A DNA stretch of 64,000 bases, taken from positions 496,001 through 560,000 of the forward strand of contig NZ_MECJ01000033.1 in assembly GCF_014596475.1 (NCBI RefSeq). The letters run 5' to 3'. This DNA is from Streptomyces sp. CBMA152. GTDB taxonomy: Bacteria; Actinomycetota; Actinomycetes; Streptomycetales; Streptomycetaceae. Shown one piece after another: positions 56,801-64,000 of this stretch; the first letter of the stretch is position 1, and each line of letters begins with the position of its first letter. The notes under the pieces were generated by a model. The model saw nothing but the letters and a program-made list of their open reading frames with translations. It searched no databases and was not told the DNA's origin. Made by a program: the position numbers and the translations under genes.

Positions 56801-57732
56801 GCGGACTCGGCGGGGTCCACCCGCACGCGTACCGGCACCGTGTTGGCGAACAGGCCGATCATCGACTCGACGCCCGCGAGCTCGGGCGGGCGGCCCGAGA
56901 CGGTGGCGCCGAAGACGACGTCGTCGCGGCCGGTGAGCGCGCCGAGCACCTGCGCCCAGGCGCCCTGCACCACGGTGTTCAGGGTGAGCCCGCACGTACG
57001 GGCCAACTCGGTCAGTTTGGCGGTCAGTTCCGCGTCGAGCTCGGCCTCGGTCTCCTCGGGCACCACCGTCTCGCGGCCCGCGCCGACCGGGCCGAGCAGC
57101 GTCGGCTCCTCCAGGCCCGCGAGGTGGCCGCGCCAGGCCGACTCGGCGTCCGCGCGGTCGCGCCGCGAAAGCCAGCGCAGATAGTCGCGGTAGGGCTGGA
57201 CCGGCGGCAGCGTGTGGTCGGCGCCGTCGTGCGCGTACATGGTGAACAGCTCGTGCAGCATCAGCGGCACCGACCAGCCGTCCAACAGGATGTGATGGCT
57301 CGTCAGGACGAAGCGGTGCTCGTCCGCGCCGAGCCGCACCAGGCGGCAGCGGATCAGCGGCGGCTTGCGCAGGTCGAAGCGGGTGTCGCGGTCGTCCGCC
57401 AGCACCTGGGCCAGCCGTGCCTCGCGCTCGGCCGGGGCGAGCGCGGACAGGTCGATCTCCTGCCACGGCACCGGCACCCGGTCCGGGACCACCTGGACGG
57501 ACTCGCCGTTCTTGCGCTGGCGGAAGGCGCCGCGCAGATTGCCGTGCCGGCGCAGCAGCCCGTCGGCCGCCCGGCGCAGGGCGCCCGCGTCCAGGGCGCC
57601 GCGCAGGTCGAACACGAACTGGAGGTGGTAGACGTCGGCGCCCTGCTCGTCATAGAGCGAGTGGAACAGGAATCCTTCCTGCAGGGCCGTCAGCGGCAGC
57701 ACGTCTTCGATACGTGCCTTGGCGCGCGTCAT
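53806..57732 (-). CDS. NRPS, terminal module C-A-T-TE, predicted Gly
   Basis: A 1308-aa synthetase. C domain (about 57700-56400, SHHILLDGW) begins IEDVLPLTALQEGFLFHSLY, the DCL type expected after an epimerised donor. A domain (about 56370-54870) has YTSGSTGAPKG; pocket residues read by alignment to GrsA give DILQLGLVWK, matching the glycine code. T domain Ser is in FFELGGHSLLATRL (about 54700-54760). TE domain (about 54560-53810) has GWSFGGLVAHE (nucleophile), LLDSYP and CTHLGM (Asp/His). It adds Gly to the peptide from the upstream NRPS and releases it. The start shares 1 nt with the upstream stop (TAATG). Confidence 0.92.
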   Translation of the reverse strand: MTRAKARIEDVLPLTALQEGFLFHSLYDEQGADVYHLQFVFDLRGALDAGALRRAADGLLRRHGNLRGAFRQRKNGESVQVVPDRVPVPWQEIDLSALAPAEREARLAQVLADDRDTRFDLRKPPLIRCRLVRLGADEHRFVLTSHHILLDGWSVPLMLHELFTMYAHDGADHTLPPVQPYRDYLRWLSRRDRADAESAWRGHLAGLEEPTLLGPVGAGRETVVPEETEAELDAELTAKLTELARTCGLTLNTVVQGAWAQVLGALTGRDDVVFGATVSGRPPELAGVESMIGLFANTVPVRVRVDPAESAIALMTRLQDERSALAAYEYVGLGEIQQLAGTGGELFDTLYVFENYPAPSGDGKPAYQGLEIAGTEGSGAAHYPLTLTVLPGSTLRLRLTYRPDLFTREIALGWADRLRTVLRSLVEAPDRPAAHTDVLDTAERHRILEEWNDTAAEPSARCWPALFEEQAQRTPQAAALWDDGSVITYAELNAEANRLARFLVARGAGPETVVALALPRSPRLVVAMLAVLKTGAAYLPVDLGHPRDRVEAILTGARPAAVLTTLDGADRLPEGPTVLCVDELAVEIRELDAGNLSDEELVGPLRPEHPAYVIYTSGSTGAPKGVVVEHRSLLNFLTAMGERFPLTAADRMLAVTTVAFDIHALELHLPLLAGASVVVAERDTLLDPAALADLIAASGATIMQATPTLWHSLLTERASAAEGLRMLVGGEALPTALAERMARAGVEATNLYGPTETTVWSTAVTLNAGAEGGPTIGRPIRNTRAYVLDSALRPVLPGVPGELYLAGEGLARGYLDQPGLTAGRFVADPHGPAGTRMYRTGDLVRWRADGELEYLSRTDHQVKVRGHRIELGEIETALSAHETVAQVAVVVREDRPGDKRIVAYVVPGPGTAFDSEALRTHVRGRLPEYMVPAVVMELPALPLTPNGKLDRKALPAPDATAGRTTGGRAPRTAREEALCTLFAEVLGLDSVGIDDDFFELGGHSLLATRLVNRVRADLGTATSIRSVFEAPTVAGLARRLHQDGGDDDPFETMLRLRAGRGGTPYFLIHPVVGIGWCYTGFITRLGPDAGVYALQAGGLNPDDACAADLPAMAADYAARIREVQPEGPYRLIGWSFGGLVAHEIATRLQSEGAEVDLLALLDSYPAERPEGDPEGDLRQEILAVLADALGPAARDGRTGPLTTAEVAALLREHDSPLADLGEQGIEALHRVAANNRRIAGEFVPRVFHGDVLAFRSAQGDGPYAVKAWDAHVEGEIHEFDVDCTHLGMTTPDALDVITRVIDDRTTAH

Positions 57733-60700
57733 TACTGATCCCCGTCCTCGAACATCACGTCATCGCCGAAATCACCGAACTCGTCGCCGAACTCGTCCTC
57801 GAACGCGTCGATCTCGTCCTGGTCCAGCTGGACCAGTTCGAAGTCGGACGCGGTCGCGCCGCCCGCGTCGGCCCGTTCGGCATGCCGGGCCATCGCGGTC
57901 AGGGCCCGCACCCAGGCGTCCGCGACGGCGGACACCTCGGCCTCGGTCAGCACGCCGTCCGGCCACGTCCAGACGGCACGCAGCTCGGCGCCGTCGGTCG
58001 TGGGCCGGGTCATCGCGTTGACCGTGAGCGGGTTGCGCAGCGGCATCGCGGTCACCGGCAGGGTGTCCGCGCCGCCGTCCTGGACCGCCTCGGGAGCGAG
58101 TCCCCAGTCGGCGGAGCGGCCCGAACCATCGAACCTGCCCAGGTAGTTGAAGCCGATCTGCGGCAGCGGCAGGGCGGCCATCGCCGGTGCCGTCTCCGGG
58201 TTGAGATAGCGCAGCAGACCGTGGCCCAGGCCCTGGTCCGGCACCGCCCGCAGCTGCTCCTTGGCGCGCTTGAGCACGTCGCCGACAGCCGGTCCCGCCT
58301 GCCACAGGTCGTCCCAGTCCACCGCGCCCGGTTCGATCCGGACCGGGTGGACGCTGGTGAACCAGCCGAGCGTGCGGGACAGGTCGACCCCGTCCACCAG
58401 TTCCTCGTGCCGTCCGTGGCCCTCGACCTCGACGAGCACGGGCTCGCCCTGCGGCCGGTTGCGGCCCGACAGCGACGCCAGGGCGAGCGCGGTCAGCAGC
58501 ACGTCGTTGACGCCCGCGTTGTACGCGGCGGGCACCCGGGTGAGGACCGCCTCGGTGACGCTCGCGGGCAGCGAGACGCTGAGCGAGTGCGCGGTCGCGG
58601 TGGTGTCCCGCTCCGGGTCGAGCTCCCGGCTGCCGAGCGGCTGCTCGGGCCGGTCGTGCAGCCCGGTCCAGAAGGCCAGTTCGGCCGTACGGGACGGCTT
58701 CGCGGCCTCCTCGGTGAGCAGGTTCGCCCACCGCCGGAACGAGGTGCCGACCCGCTCAAGGCGGGGTTCGGCGCCTGCGGCGACCGCGCTCCACGCGGTG
58801 CTCAGGTCGTGCAGCAGCACCCGCCACGACACCCCGTCCACCGCGAGGTGGTGCACGGTGAGCAGCAGCCGCCCGGAGGTCCCGGCGCCCGCGTCGAACC
58901 ACACCGCCTGGAAGATCACACCGTCGGCCGGGGCAAGGCGCTCGCCCGCCGCGACGGCTTCCTTGGCCATCAGGGCGCGGGCCGACGCCTCGTCCATGCC
59001 GGTCAGATCGACCCGGCGCAGACAGTCGGCGGCGGACACCTCCCCGACGGGCCGCACCCTCAACTGCCAATCAGCGTCCAGGACTTCGAGCCGCAGCACG
59101 TCATGGTGGTCGACGGCGGCCTGGAGGGTCGCCGCGAGTCCCGTCTCGGTGAGCGCGGCCGGGACCTGGAGCAGCACCGACTGGAGCAGCCCGTCCAGGT
59201 CGCCGCCGCGTGCCCGCAGATCGTGCACGACCGGCGTGAGCGGGACCTCGCCGACGCCGTCGTCCGCCGGAGCCGACTCGGGCGCGGTGACCTCCCCGGC
59301 CACGGCCGCGAGCTCGGCCAGCCTGCGGGTGCGGAAGACGTCCTTCGGGGCGAGTTCCAGACCGGCCGCACGGGCGCGGCTGGCCAGCTGGATCGAGCCG
59401 ATGCTGTCGCCGCCGAGCTCGAAGAAGCTGTCCTGGACGCCGACCGTCTCCAGGCCAAGCACCTCGGCCACCAGACGGCACAGCACCTCTTCCTGCGGCG
59501 TGCGCGGAGCGCCGCCGTTCCCGGCCTCGGACTTGAAGACCGGCGCGGGCAGCTTGGCCCGGTCGAGCTTGCCGTTGGGGGTAAGCGGCAGCTCGTCGAG
59601 CGCCACGACGGCCGCCGGGACCATGTACTCGGGCAGCACGTCGGCCGCGTGCGCGCGCAGCTCGGCCGCGTCCACACCCCGTACAGAATCCGCCGGGACG
59701 ACATACGCGACGAGCCGCTTGTCGCCCGGCCGGTCCTCGCGGACGACGACCGCGCTCTGGGCGACCGTGGCGTGCCGGGTGAGCGTCGCCTCGACCTCGC
59801 CGGGCTCGATACGGAAGCCGCGCACCTTGACCTGGTCGTCGGCGCGGCCGATGAACTCCAGGTCGCCGTCGTGCCGCCAGCGCGCCAGGTCGCCGGTGCG
59901 GTACATCCGCGAGCCCGAAGGCCCGTACGGATCGGCGACGAACCGCTCACCGGTGAGCGCGGCCCGGTCGAGGTAACCACGGGCAAGTCCCGCGCCCGCG
60001 ATGTACAGCTCGCCCACCGCACCGACCGGCACCGGCGCGAGCGCCGCGTCCAGGACATAGGTGCGGGTGTTGGCCATCGGACGCCCGATCGGCAGCCGGT
60101 CGCCCAGCTCGTCCGCCGCGCCCACCAGGTGGTTGGTGGCGCACAGGGTGATCTCGGTGGGCCCGTACAAATGGCGTACGACGACGTGCGGCGCGGCGCG
60201 CAGCACGCTCTCGACGGCCGCCACGGACACCACGTCACCGCCGGTCAGGATCTCCTTGACCCCGCCGAGGGCGTCGCCCAGGTCGTCGGCGACGACCCGG
60301 AAGAGTCCGGCCGTGAAGTGCACGCCGGTGATGGACTCGTCGACGATCAGCCGCTTGAGCTCGGCGATGTCCAGCTCGCCAGGCGGCGCGAGCACGACGC
60401 GACCGCCCGCGAGCAGCGGCACCCACAGCTCGTAGTTGGAGATGTCGAAGGCGTACGGGGCGTGCATCAGCACCTGCTGATGGCGGTCCCCCTCGGCCCA
60501 GGACGGGTCCAGGGCGAGTTCGAGCAGCGCGCGATGGCTGATCGCGATGCCCTTGGGCTTCCCGGTCGAGCCGGAGGTGTGCATGACGTACGCGAGCGCG
60601 TCGGGGCGCACCGGAGGCACGTCCGGGGCGGTGGCGGCGGGCTCGGCCTCGTCGGCGAGGACCACATGCTCGGCGTTGTCGGGCAGACCGCGTTCGCGCC

Positions 60701-63700
60701 AGGCGTGGTCCGTGACCAGGACCCGGGCGCCGGACCCGTGCAGCACCTCCCGCATGCGCTCGTCCGGGTAGCTCTCGTGCAGCGGGGCGTAGGCGGCGCC
60801 CGCCTTGAGGATGCCGAGCAGGGCGACCACCAGATCGGCGGAACGTTCCAGCAGGACGGCCACGCGGTCCTCGGGGCGTACGCCGAGAGAGACCAGGCGG
60901 TGCGCGAGCCCGTTGGCCCGCCGGTCGAGCTCGCCGTAGGTCAGATGCAGCGAGCCGGAAGTGACGGCGACCGCGTCGGGGCTGCGGCGGGCCAGCTCCT
61001 CGAAGGTGGCGTGCACGGTCGAGTCGAGCCCCGCGACCGCCACTTCGGTCGCGTTCCACTCGCTGAGCACCTGGTGGCGCTCGTCGGCCCCGAGGATGTC
61101 GACCAGGGCGAGCGGCCGGTCCGGGTCGGTGACGGCCGCGTGCAGCAGCCGCCCGAGCCGGGCCGCGATGAGCTCGGCGCTCGCGTGGTCGAACAGGTCG
61201 GTGCTGTATTCGAGCATGCCCCGGACGCCGTCCGCGCCCTCCTGAAGGCTCAGCGACAGGTCGAACTTGGCGACGCCGATGTCGACCGGCTCGCCCCCGA
61301 TGGTGAGTCCGGGCAGTTCGAGGGAGACCTCGGGCGTGTTCTGGAAGGCGAGCAGCACCTGGAAGAGCGGGTGCCGGGCCCGGGAGCGAGCCGGGTTCAC
61401 CAGCTCGACCAACCGCTCGAACGGAACATCCTGATGCGCGTACGCCGCAAGATCCGCCGTCCGCACCCGCGAGACCAGCTCACGGAAGGTCGGCCGACCC
61501 GACACATCCGTACGCAACACCAGCGTGTTCGTGAAGAACCCGATCAGATCGTCGAGCGCTTCATCGGTCCGCCCCGCGATCGGGCTGCCGATCGGGATGT
61601 CCTCACCGGCACCGAGGCGGTTGAGCAGCGCGGCCAAAGCGGCCTGGACCACCATGAACACGGACGTGGACGTCTCACGGGCGAACTCGCTGATGCGCCC
61701 GTGCAGTTCGGCGTCCCAGTCCACCACCACTCGGGCGCCGACATGGCTAGACTCCGCCGGGCGCGGCCGGTCGGTGGGGAGCTCCAGCTCATCGGACAGA
61801 CCGGCCAACGCGTCCTGCCAGAAGGCGAGTTGACCGTGCGCGAGGCTGTCGGGCTCGCTCTCGTCGCCGAGAAGTTCCCGCTGCCACAGCGCGTAGTCCG
61901 CGTACTGCACGGGCAGCGGAGCCCACTCGGGAGCACGGCCCTCCAAGCGCGCCGCGTACGCCGTGCCCAGGTCTCGCGCCAGCGGTCCCATCGACCAGCC
62001 GTCGCCCGCGATGTGGTGCAGCGAGATGGCGAGGACGTGGTCGGACTCGTCGACCGTGAACAGCGAGGCCCGTACGGGTATCTCGCGCGACAGGTCGAAG
62101 CCCGCGCTCGCGGCCGCCTTCAGGAGGCCGGGCAGCGCCTGCTCGTCGGCCCGTACGAAGGACAGCGAGAAGGCCGCCTCGGCCGGCGCCAGGATGCGCT
62201 GCTCGGCGCGCCCGTCGGTCTCGACGAACACGGTACGCAGCGACTCGTGCCGGGCGACGACATCGGCCAGCGCCGCCTGGAGGGCGTCGCCGTCCACGGT
62301 GCCGGTCAGACGCAGCACGACGGGCATGTTGTAGAGCGCGTCCGCGTCGTGGAGCTGGCTGAGCATCCACAGGCGGTGCTGGGCGAAGGAGAGCGGCAGC
62401 GGGGTGGGCCGGGTCTTCGGCTCCACCGCCGGGCGGGCCGACTCCGCCTCGTCGCAGGCCACGGCGAGGCCGAGCACGGTCGGGGTCTCGAAGAGGGTGG
62501 CCAGCGGGAGTTCCACGCCGAGCACCGAACGGATGCGGCTCACCAGCCGCGTCGCGAGCAGCGAGTGGCCGCCCAGCTCGAAGAAGCTGTCGTCGATGCC
62601 GACCCGGGTCAGACCGAGCACTTCGGCGAACAGGCCACACAGGACCTCTTCGCGCGGAGTACGCGGCGCACGGCCCGACACCACCGTGTCGAAGTCCGGC
62701 GCGGGCAGCGCCTCGCGGTGCACCTTGCCGGTCGGCGACAGCGGGATGACGGCCATCGCGACGACAGCGGCCGGGACCATGTACTCGGGCAGCGCGCCCG
62801 CGACATGCGCCCGCAGCTCGGCCGCGTCGACACCTCGTACGGAGTCTGTCGGCACGACGTACGCGACAAGCCGCTTGTCGCCGGGCCGGTCCTCGCGTAC
62901 GACGACGGCGGCCTGGGCGACCGAGGCGTGCCGGTCGAGTACGGCGGCGATCTCACCGGGCTCGATACGGAAGCCGCGCACCTTCACCTGGTCGTCGGCA
63001 CGACCCAGGTACTCCAGCTCGCCATCCGCGTTCCAGCGCACCAGGTCGCCCGTGCGGTACATCCGCTCGCCCGGCGCCCCGAACGGGCACGCCACGAAGC
63101 GCTCGGCGGTGAGGTCCGGGCGGTTGAGATAGCCGAGCGCGACGCCGTCGCCCGCGAGGTAGAGCTCGCCCATGACACCGGCCGGGACCGGCTCCAGGCC
63201 CGAACCCAGCACGTATGCACGGGTGTTGGGGATGGGGCGGCCGATCGGGGCCGAGATGGCGCCGGTCAGCGGGGTGCTGAGGGTGGCGCAGACGGTCGAC
63301 TCGGTGGGGCCGTACGCGTTGAGCATGGTCCGGCCGGCCGACCACCGCGCGGTCACCTCGGGCGGGCACGCCTCGCCGCCGGTGATCAGCCCGCGCAGGG
63401 TGGGCACGGTCTCCGGGTCGAGGGTCGCGACGAAGGCGGGCGGCAGCATGGCGTGTGTGACGCCCGTCTCCGCCATCAGCCGTACGACCGCGTCGCCGAT
63501 GACCTGCTCCGGGCGCGGCACCACCAGGGTGGCACCGGCGAGCAGCGTCATGACCAGCTCACCTGCCGAGGCGTCGAAGCTGAGCGAGGCGAACTGGAGC
63601 ACCTTCGACTCGTCGTCCACGCCCAGCGCCTCCTGGTGGGAGACGGCGAGACTGGCGAGGCCCCGGTGGGTGACCAGGACGCCCTTCGGCTTGCCGGTCG

Positions 63701-64000
63701 AGCCGGAGGTGTAGACGACGTACGCGGGGTGGCCGGTGCGCAGCGGGGAGAGGCGGTCGGCGTCGGTCAGATTCGTATCCGACCCTGTCGTGAACTCCTC
63801 GTCGTCCAAGCGCCAGCGCGCCACGTCGTCGGGTACGCGGCGGCCCGCGTCGCCGACGGTGAGCAGGCCCAGGGGCACGGCGTCCGCGCACATGTAGGCG
63901 GCGCGCTCGGCCGGGTAGTCCGGGTCGATGTTGAGGTAGGCCGCGCCCGCCTTGACCACGGCGAGGGCCGCGAGCACCAGCTCGGCCGACCGGGGAAGGG
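57732..64000 (-). CDS. NRPS, A-T-C-A-T-E (5' end outside window), second module predicted D-Hpg
   Basis: Open to the window edge (more than 2089 codons). Order: partial A1 (64000-62700, YTSGSTGKPKG; pocket DAGMIGAVCK, unassigned), T1 (FFELGGHSLLATRL, about 62550), LCL condensation (HHIAGDGWSMG, about 62000), A2 (about 61020-59500; pocket DIYHLGLLCK, the 4-hydroxyphenylglycine code), T2 (FFELGGDSIGS, the T form that precedes E domains) and an E domain (HHLAVDGVSW, about 58840). It therefore builds X-L-Hpg and epimerises Hpg to D. The C-terminal tail is very acidic (DEFGDEFGDFGDD). Hpg is supplied by hpgT-hmaS-hmo. Confidence 0.9.
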   Translation of the reverse strand, partial: LPRSAELVLAALAVVKAGAAYLNIDPDYPAERAAYMCADAVPLGLLTVGDAGRRVPDDVARWRLDDEEFTTGSDTNLTDADRLSPLRTGHPAYVVYTSGSTGKPKGVLVTHRGLASLAVSHQEALGVDDESKVLQFASLSFDASAGELVMTLLAGATLVVPRPEQVIGDAVVRLMAETGVTHAMLPPAFVATLDPETVPTLRGLITGGEACPPEVTARWSAGRTMLNAYGPTESTVCATLSTPLTGAISAPIGRPIPNTRAYVLGSGLEPVPAGVMGELYLAGDGVALGYLNRPDLTAERFVACPFGAPGERMYRTGDLVRWNADGELEYLGRADDQVKVRGFRIEPGEIAAVLDRHASVAQAAVVVREDRPGDKRLVAYVVPTDSVRGVDAAELRAHVAGALPEYMVPAAVVAMAVIPLSPTGKVHREALPAPDFDTVVSGRAPRTPREEVLCGLFAEVLGLTRVGIDDSFFELGGHSLLATRLVSRIRSVLGVELPLATLFETPTVLGLAVACDEAESARPAVEPKTRPTPLPLSFAQHRLWMLSQLHDADALYNMPVVLRLTGTVDGDALQAALADVVARHESLRTVFVETDGRAEQRILAPAEAAFSLSFVRADEQALPGLLKAAASAGFDLSREIPVRASLFTVDESDHVLAISLHHIAGDGWSMGPLARDLGTAYAARLEGRAPEWAPLPVQYADYALWQRELLGDESEPDSLAHGQLAFWQDALAGLSDELELPTDRPRPAESSHVGARVVVDWDAELHGRISEFARETSTSVFMVVQAALAALLNRLGAGEDIPIGSPIAGRTDEALDDLIGFFTNTLVLRTDVSGRPTFRELVSRVRTADLAAYAHQDVPFERLVELVNPARSRARHPLFQVLLAFQNTPEVSLELPGLTIGGEPVDIGVAKFDLSLSLQEGADGVRGMLEYSTDLFDHASAELIAARLGRLLHAAVTDPDRPLALVDILGADERHQVLSEWNATEVAVAGLDSTVHATFEELARRSPDAVAVTSGSLHLTYGELDRRANGLAHRLVSLGVRPEDRVAVLLERSADLVVALLGILKAGAAYAPLHESYPDERMREVLHGSGARVLVTDHAWRERGLPDNAEHVVLADEAEPAATAPDVPPVRPDALAYVMHTSGSTGKPKGIAISHRALLELALDPSWAEGDRHQQVLMHAPYAFDISNYELWVPLLAGGRVVLAPPGELDIAELKRLIVDESITGVHFTAGLFRVVADDLGDALGGVKEILTGGDVVSVAAVESVLRAAPHVVVRHLYGPTEITLCATNHLVGAADELGDRLPIGRPMANTRTYVLDAALAPVPVGAVGELYIAGAGLARGYLDRAALTGERFVADPYGPSGSRMYRTGDLARWRHDGDLEFIGRADDQVKVRGFRIEPGEVEATLTRHATVAQSAVVVREDRPGDKRLVAYVVPADSVRGVDAAELRAHAADVLPEYMVPAAVVALDELPLTPNGKLDRAKLPAPVFKSEAGNGGAPRTPQEEVLCRLVAEVLGLETVGVQDSFFELGGDSIGSIQLASRARAAGLELAPKDVFRTRRLAELAAVAGEVTAPESAPADDGVGEVPLTPVVHDLRARGGDLDGLLQSVLLQVPAALTETGLAATLQAAVDHHDVLRLEVLDADWQLRVRPVGEVSAADCLRRVDLTGMDEASARALMAKEAVAAGERLAPADGVIFQAVWFDAGAGTSGRLLLTVHHLAVDGVSWRVLLHDLSTAWSAVAAGAEPRLERVGTSFRRWANLLTEEAAKPSRTAELAFWTGLHDRPEQPLGSRELDPERDTTATAHSLSVSLPASVTEAVLTRVPAAYNAGVNDVLLTALALASLSGRNRPQGEPVLVEVEGHGRHEELVDGVDLSRTLGWFTSVHPVRIEPGAVDWDDLWQAGPAVGDVLKRAKEQLRAVPDQGLGHGLLRYLNPETAPAMAALPLPQIGFNYLGRFDGSGRSADWGLAPEAVQDGGADTLPVTAMPLRNPLTVNAMTRPTTDGAELRAVWTWPDGVLTEAEVSAVADAWVRALTAMARHAERADAGGATASDFELVQLDQDEIDAFEDEFGDEFGDFGDDVMFEDGDQ

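Noticed and set aside
53416..57738. 1440-codon plus-strand ORF opposite the C-A-T-TE NRPS
   Set aside because: Antisense shadow of a high-GC gene: Arg/Gly/Pro-rich, no domains, while the minus strand has complete NRPS motifs.
48608..64000. Dpg (3,5-dihydroxyphenylglycine) genes, halogenase or P450 crosslinking enzymes as in glycopeptide clusters
   Set aside because: None is encoded in the visible part of the cluster, so a vancomycin-type assignment is not supported.

Overview
The window is high-GC actinobacterial chromosome and reads as Streptomyces. The support is GTG and TTG starts, GTGA/ATGA-coupled operons, large FtsX-type permeases, an SsbB-like SSB, a thioester/LAETG surface protein, a chitosan-uptake (csn-type) operon and a GlnX-GlnH-PknG signalling locus. 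It ends inside a nonribosomal peptide synthetase (NRPS) cluster. No transposase, integrase, CRISPR array or rRNA was seen. There is one tRNA, tRNA-Arg(TCT).

Layout. 1-3.6 kb: edge of an EamA-type exporter diverging from a MarR regulator over a four-half-site palindromic region, then a 22-bp-arm hairpin, a small membrane protein and malQ. 4-7 kb: secreted GH84-type hexosaminidase with an unusual FQD catalytic pair. 7-10 kb: HNH nuclease, MscS channel and a coupled small-gene pair. 10-16.9 kb: csnR-csnEFG-csnH-csnK, with a promoter and a palindromic ROK operator. 17.1-27.5 kb: seven same-strand genes (GlnX-like, GlnH-like, a coiled-coil protein, a PknG-like kinase, a PP2C phosphatase, a VWA protein and an FHA protein) forming a sensory Ser/Thr phosphorylation module. 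27.5-36.3 kb: PCMT-type methyltransferase, truncated globin, and a three-gene ABC export system of two large FtsX permeases and an ATPase. 36.3-36.6 kb: dispersed inverted repeats. 36.6-48.2 kb (mostly minus strand): a protein of unknown function, thioesterase, EttA, the thioester surface protein, SsbB-like, two dynamin-like GTPases, tRNA-Arg, an unknown small protein and ccsB.

48.6-64 kb is a biosynthetic cluster. Three plus-strand genes (HpgT-, HmaS- and Hmo-like) make 4-hydroxyphenylglycine (Hpg). The convergent minus-strand genes are two NRPSs (A-T-C-A-T-E, then C-A-T-TE), an MbtH-like protein and a tryptophan-2,3-dioxygenase-superfamily protein. Pocket residues read by eye give DAGMIGAVCK (not matched to a known code), DIYHLGLLCK (Hpg, epimerised by the following E domain) and DILQLGLVWK (Gly). 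The peptide would therefore end ...X-(D)Hpg-Gly and be released by the TE. Upstream modules lie outside the window. The cluster starts directly upstream of ccsB, where resB is normally found, so it probably occupies an insertion site inside the cytochrome-c maturation locus.
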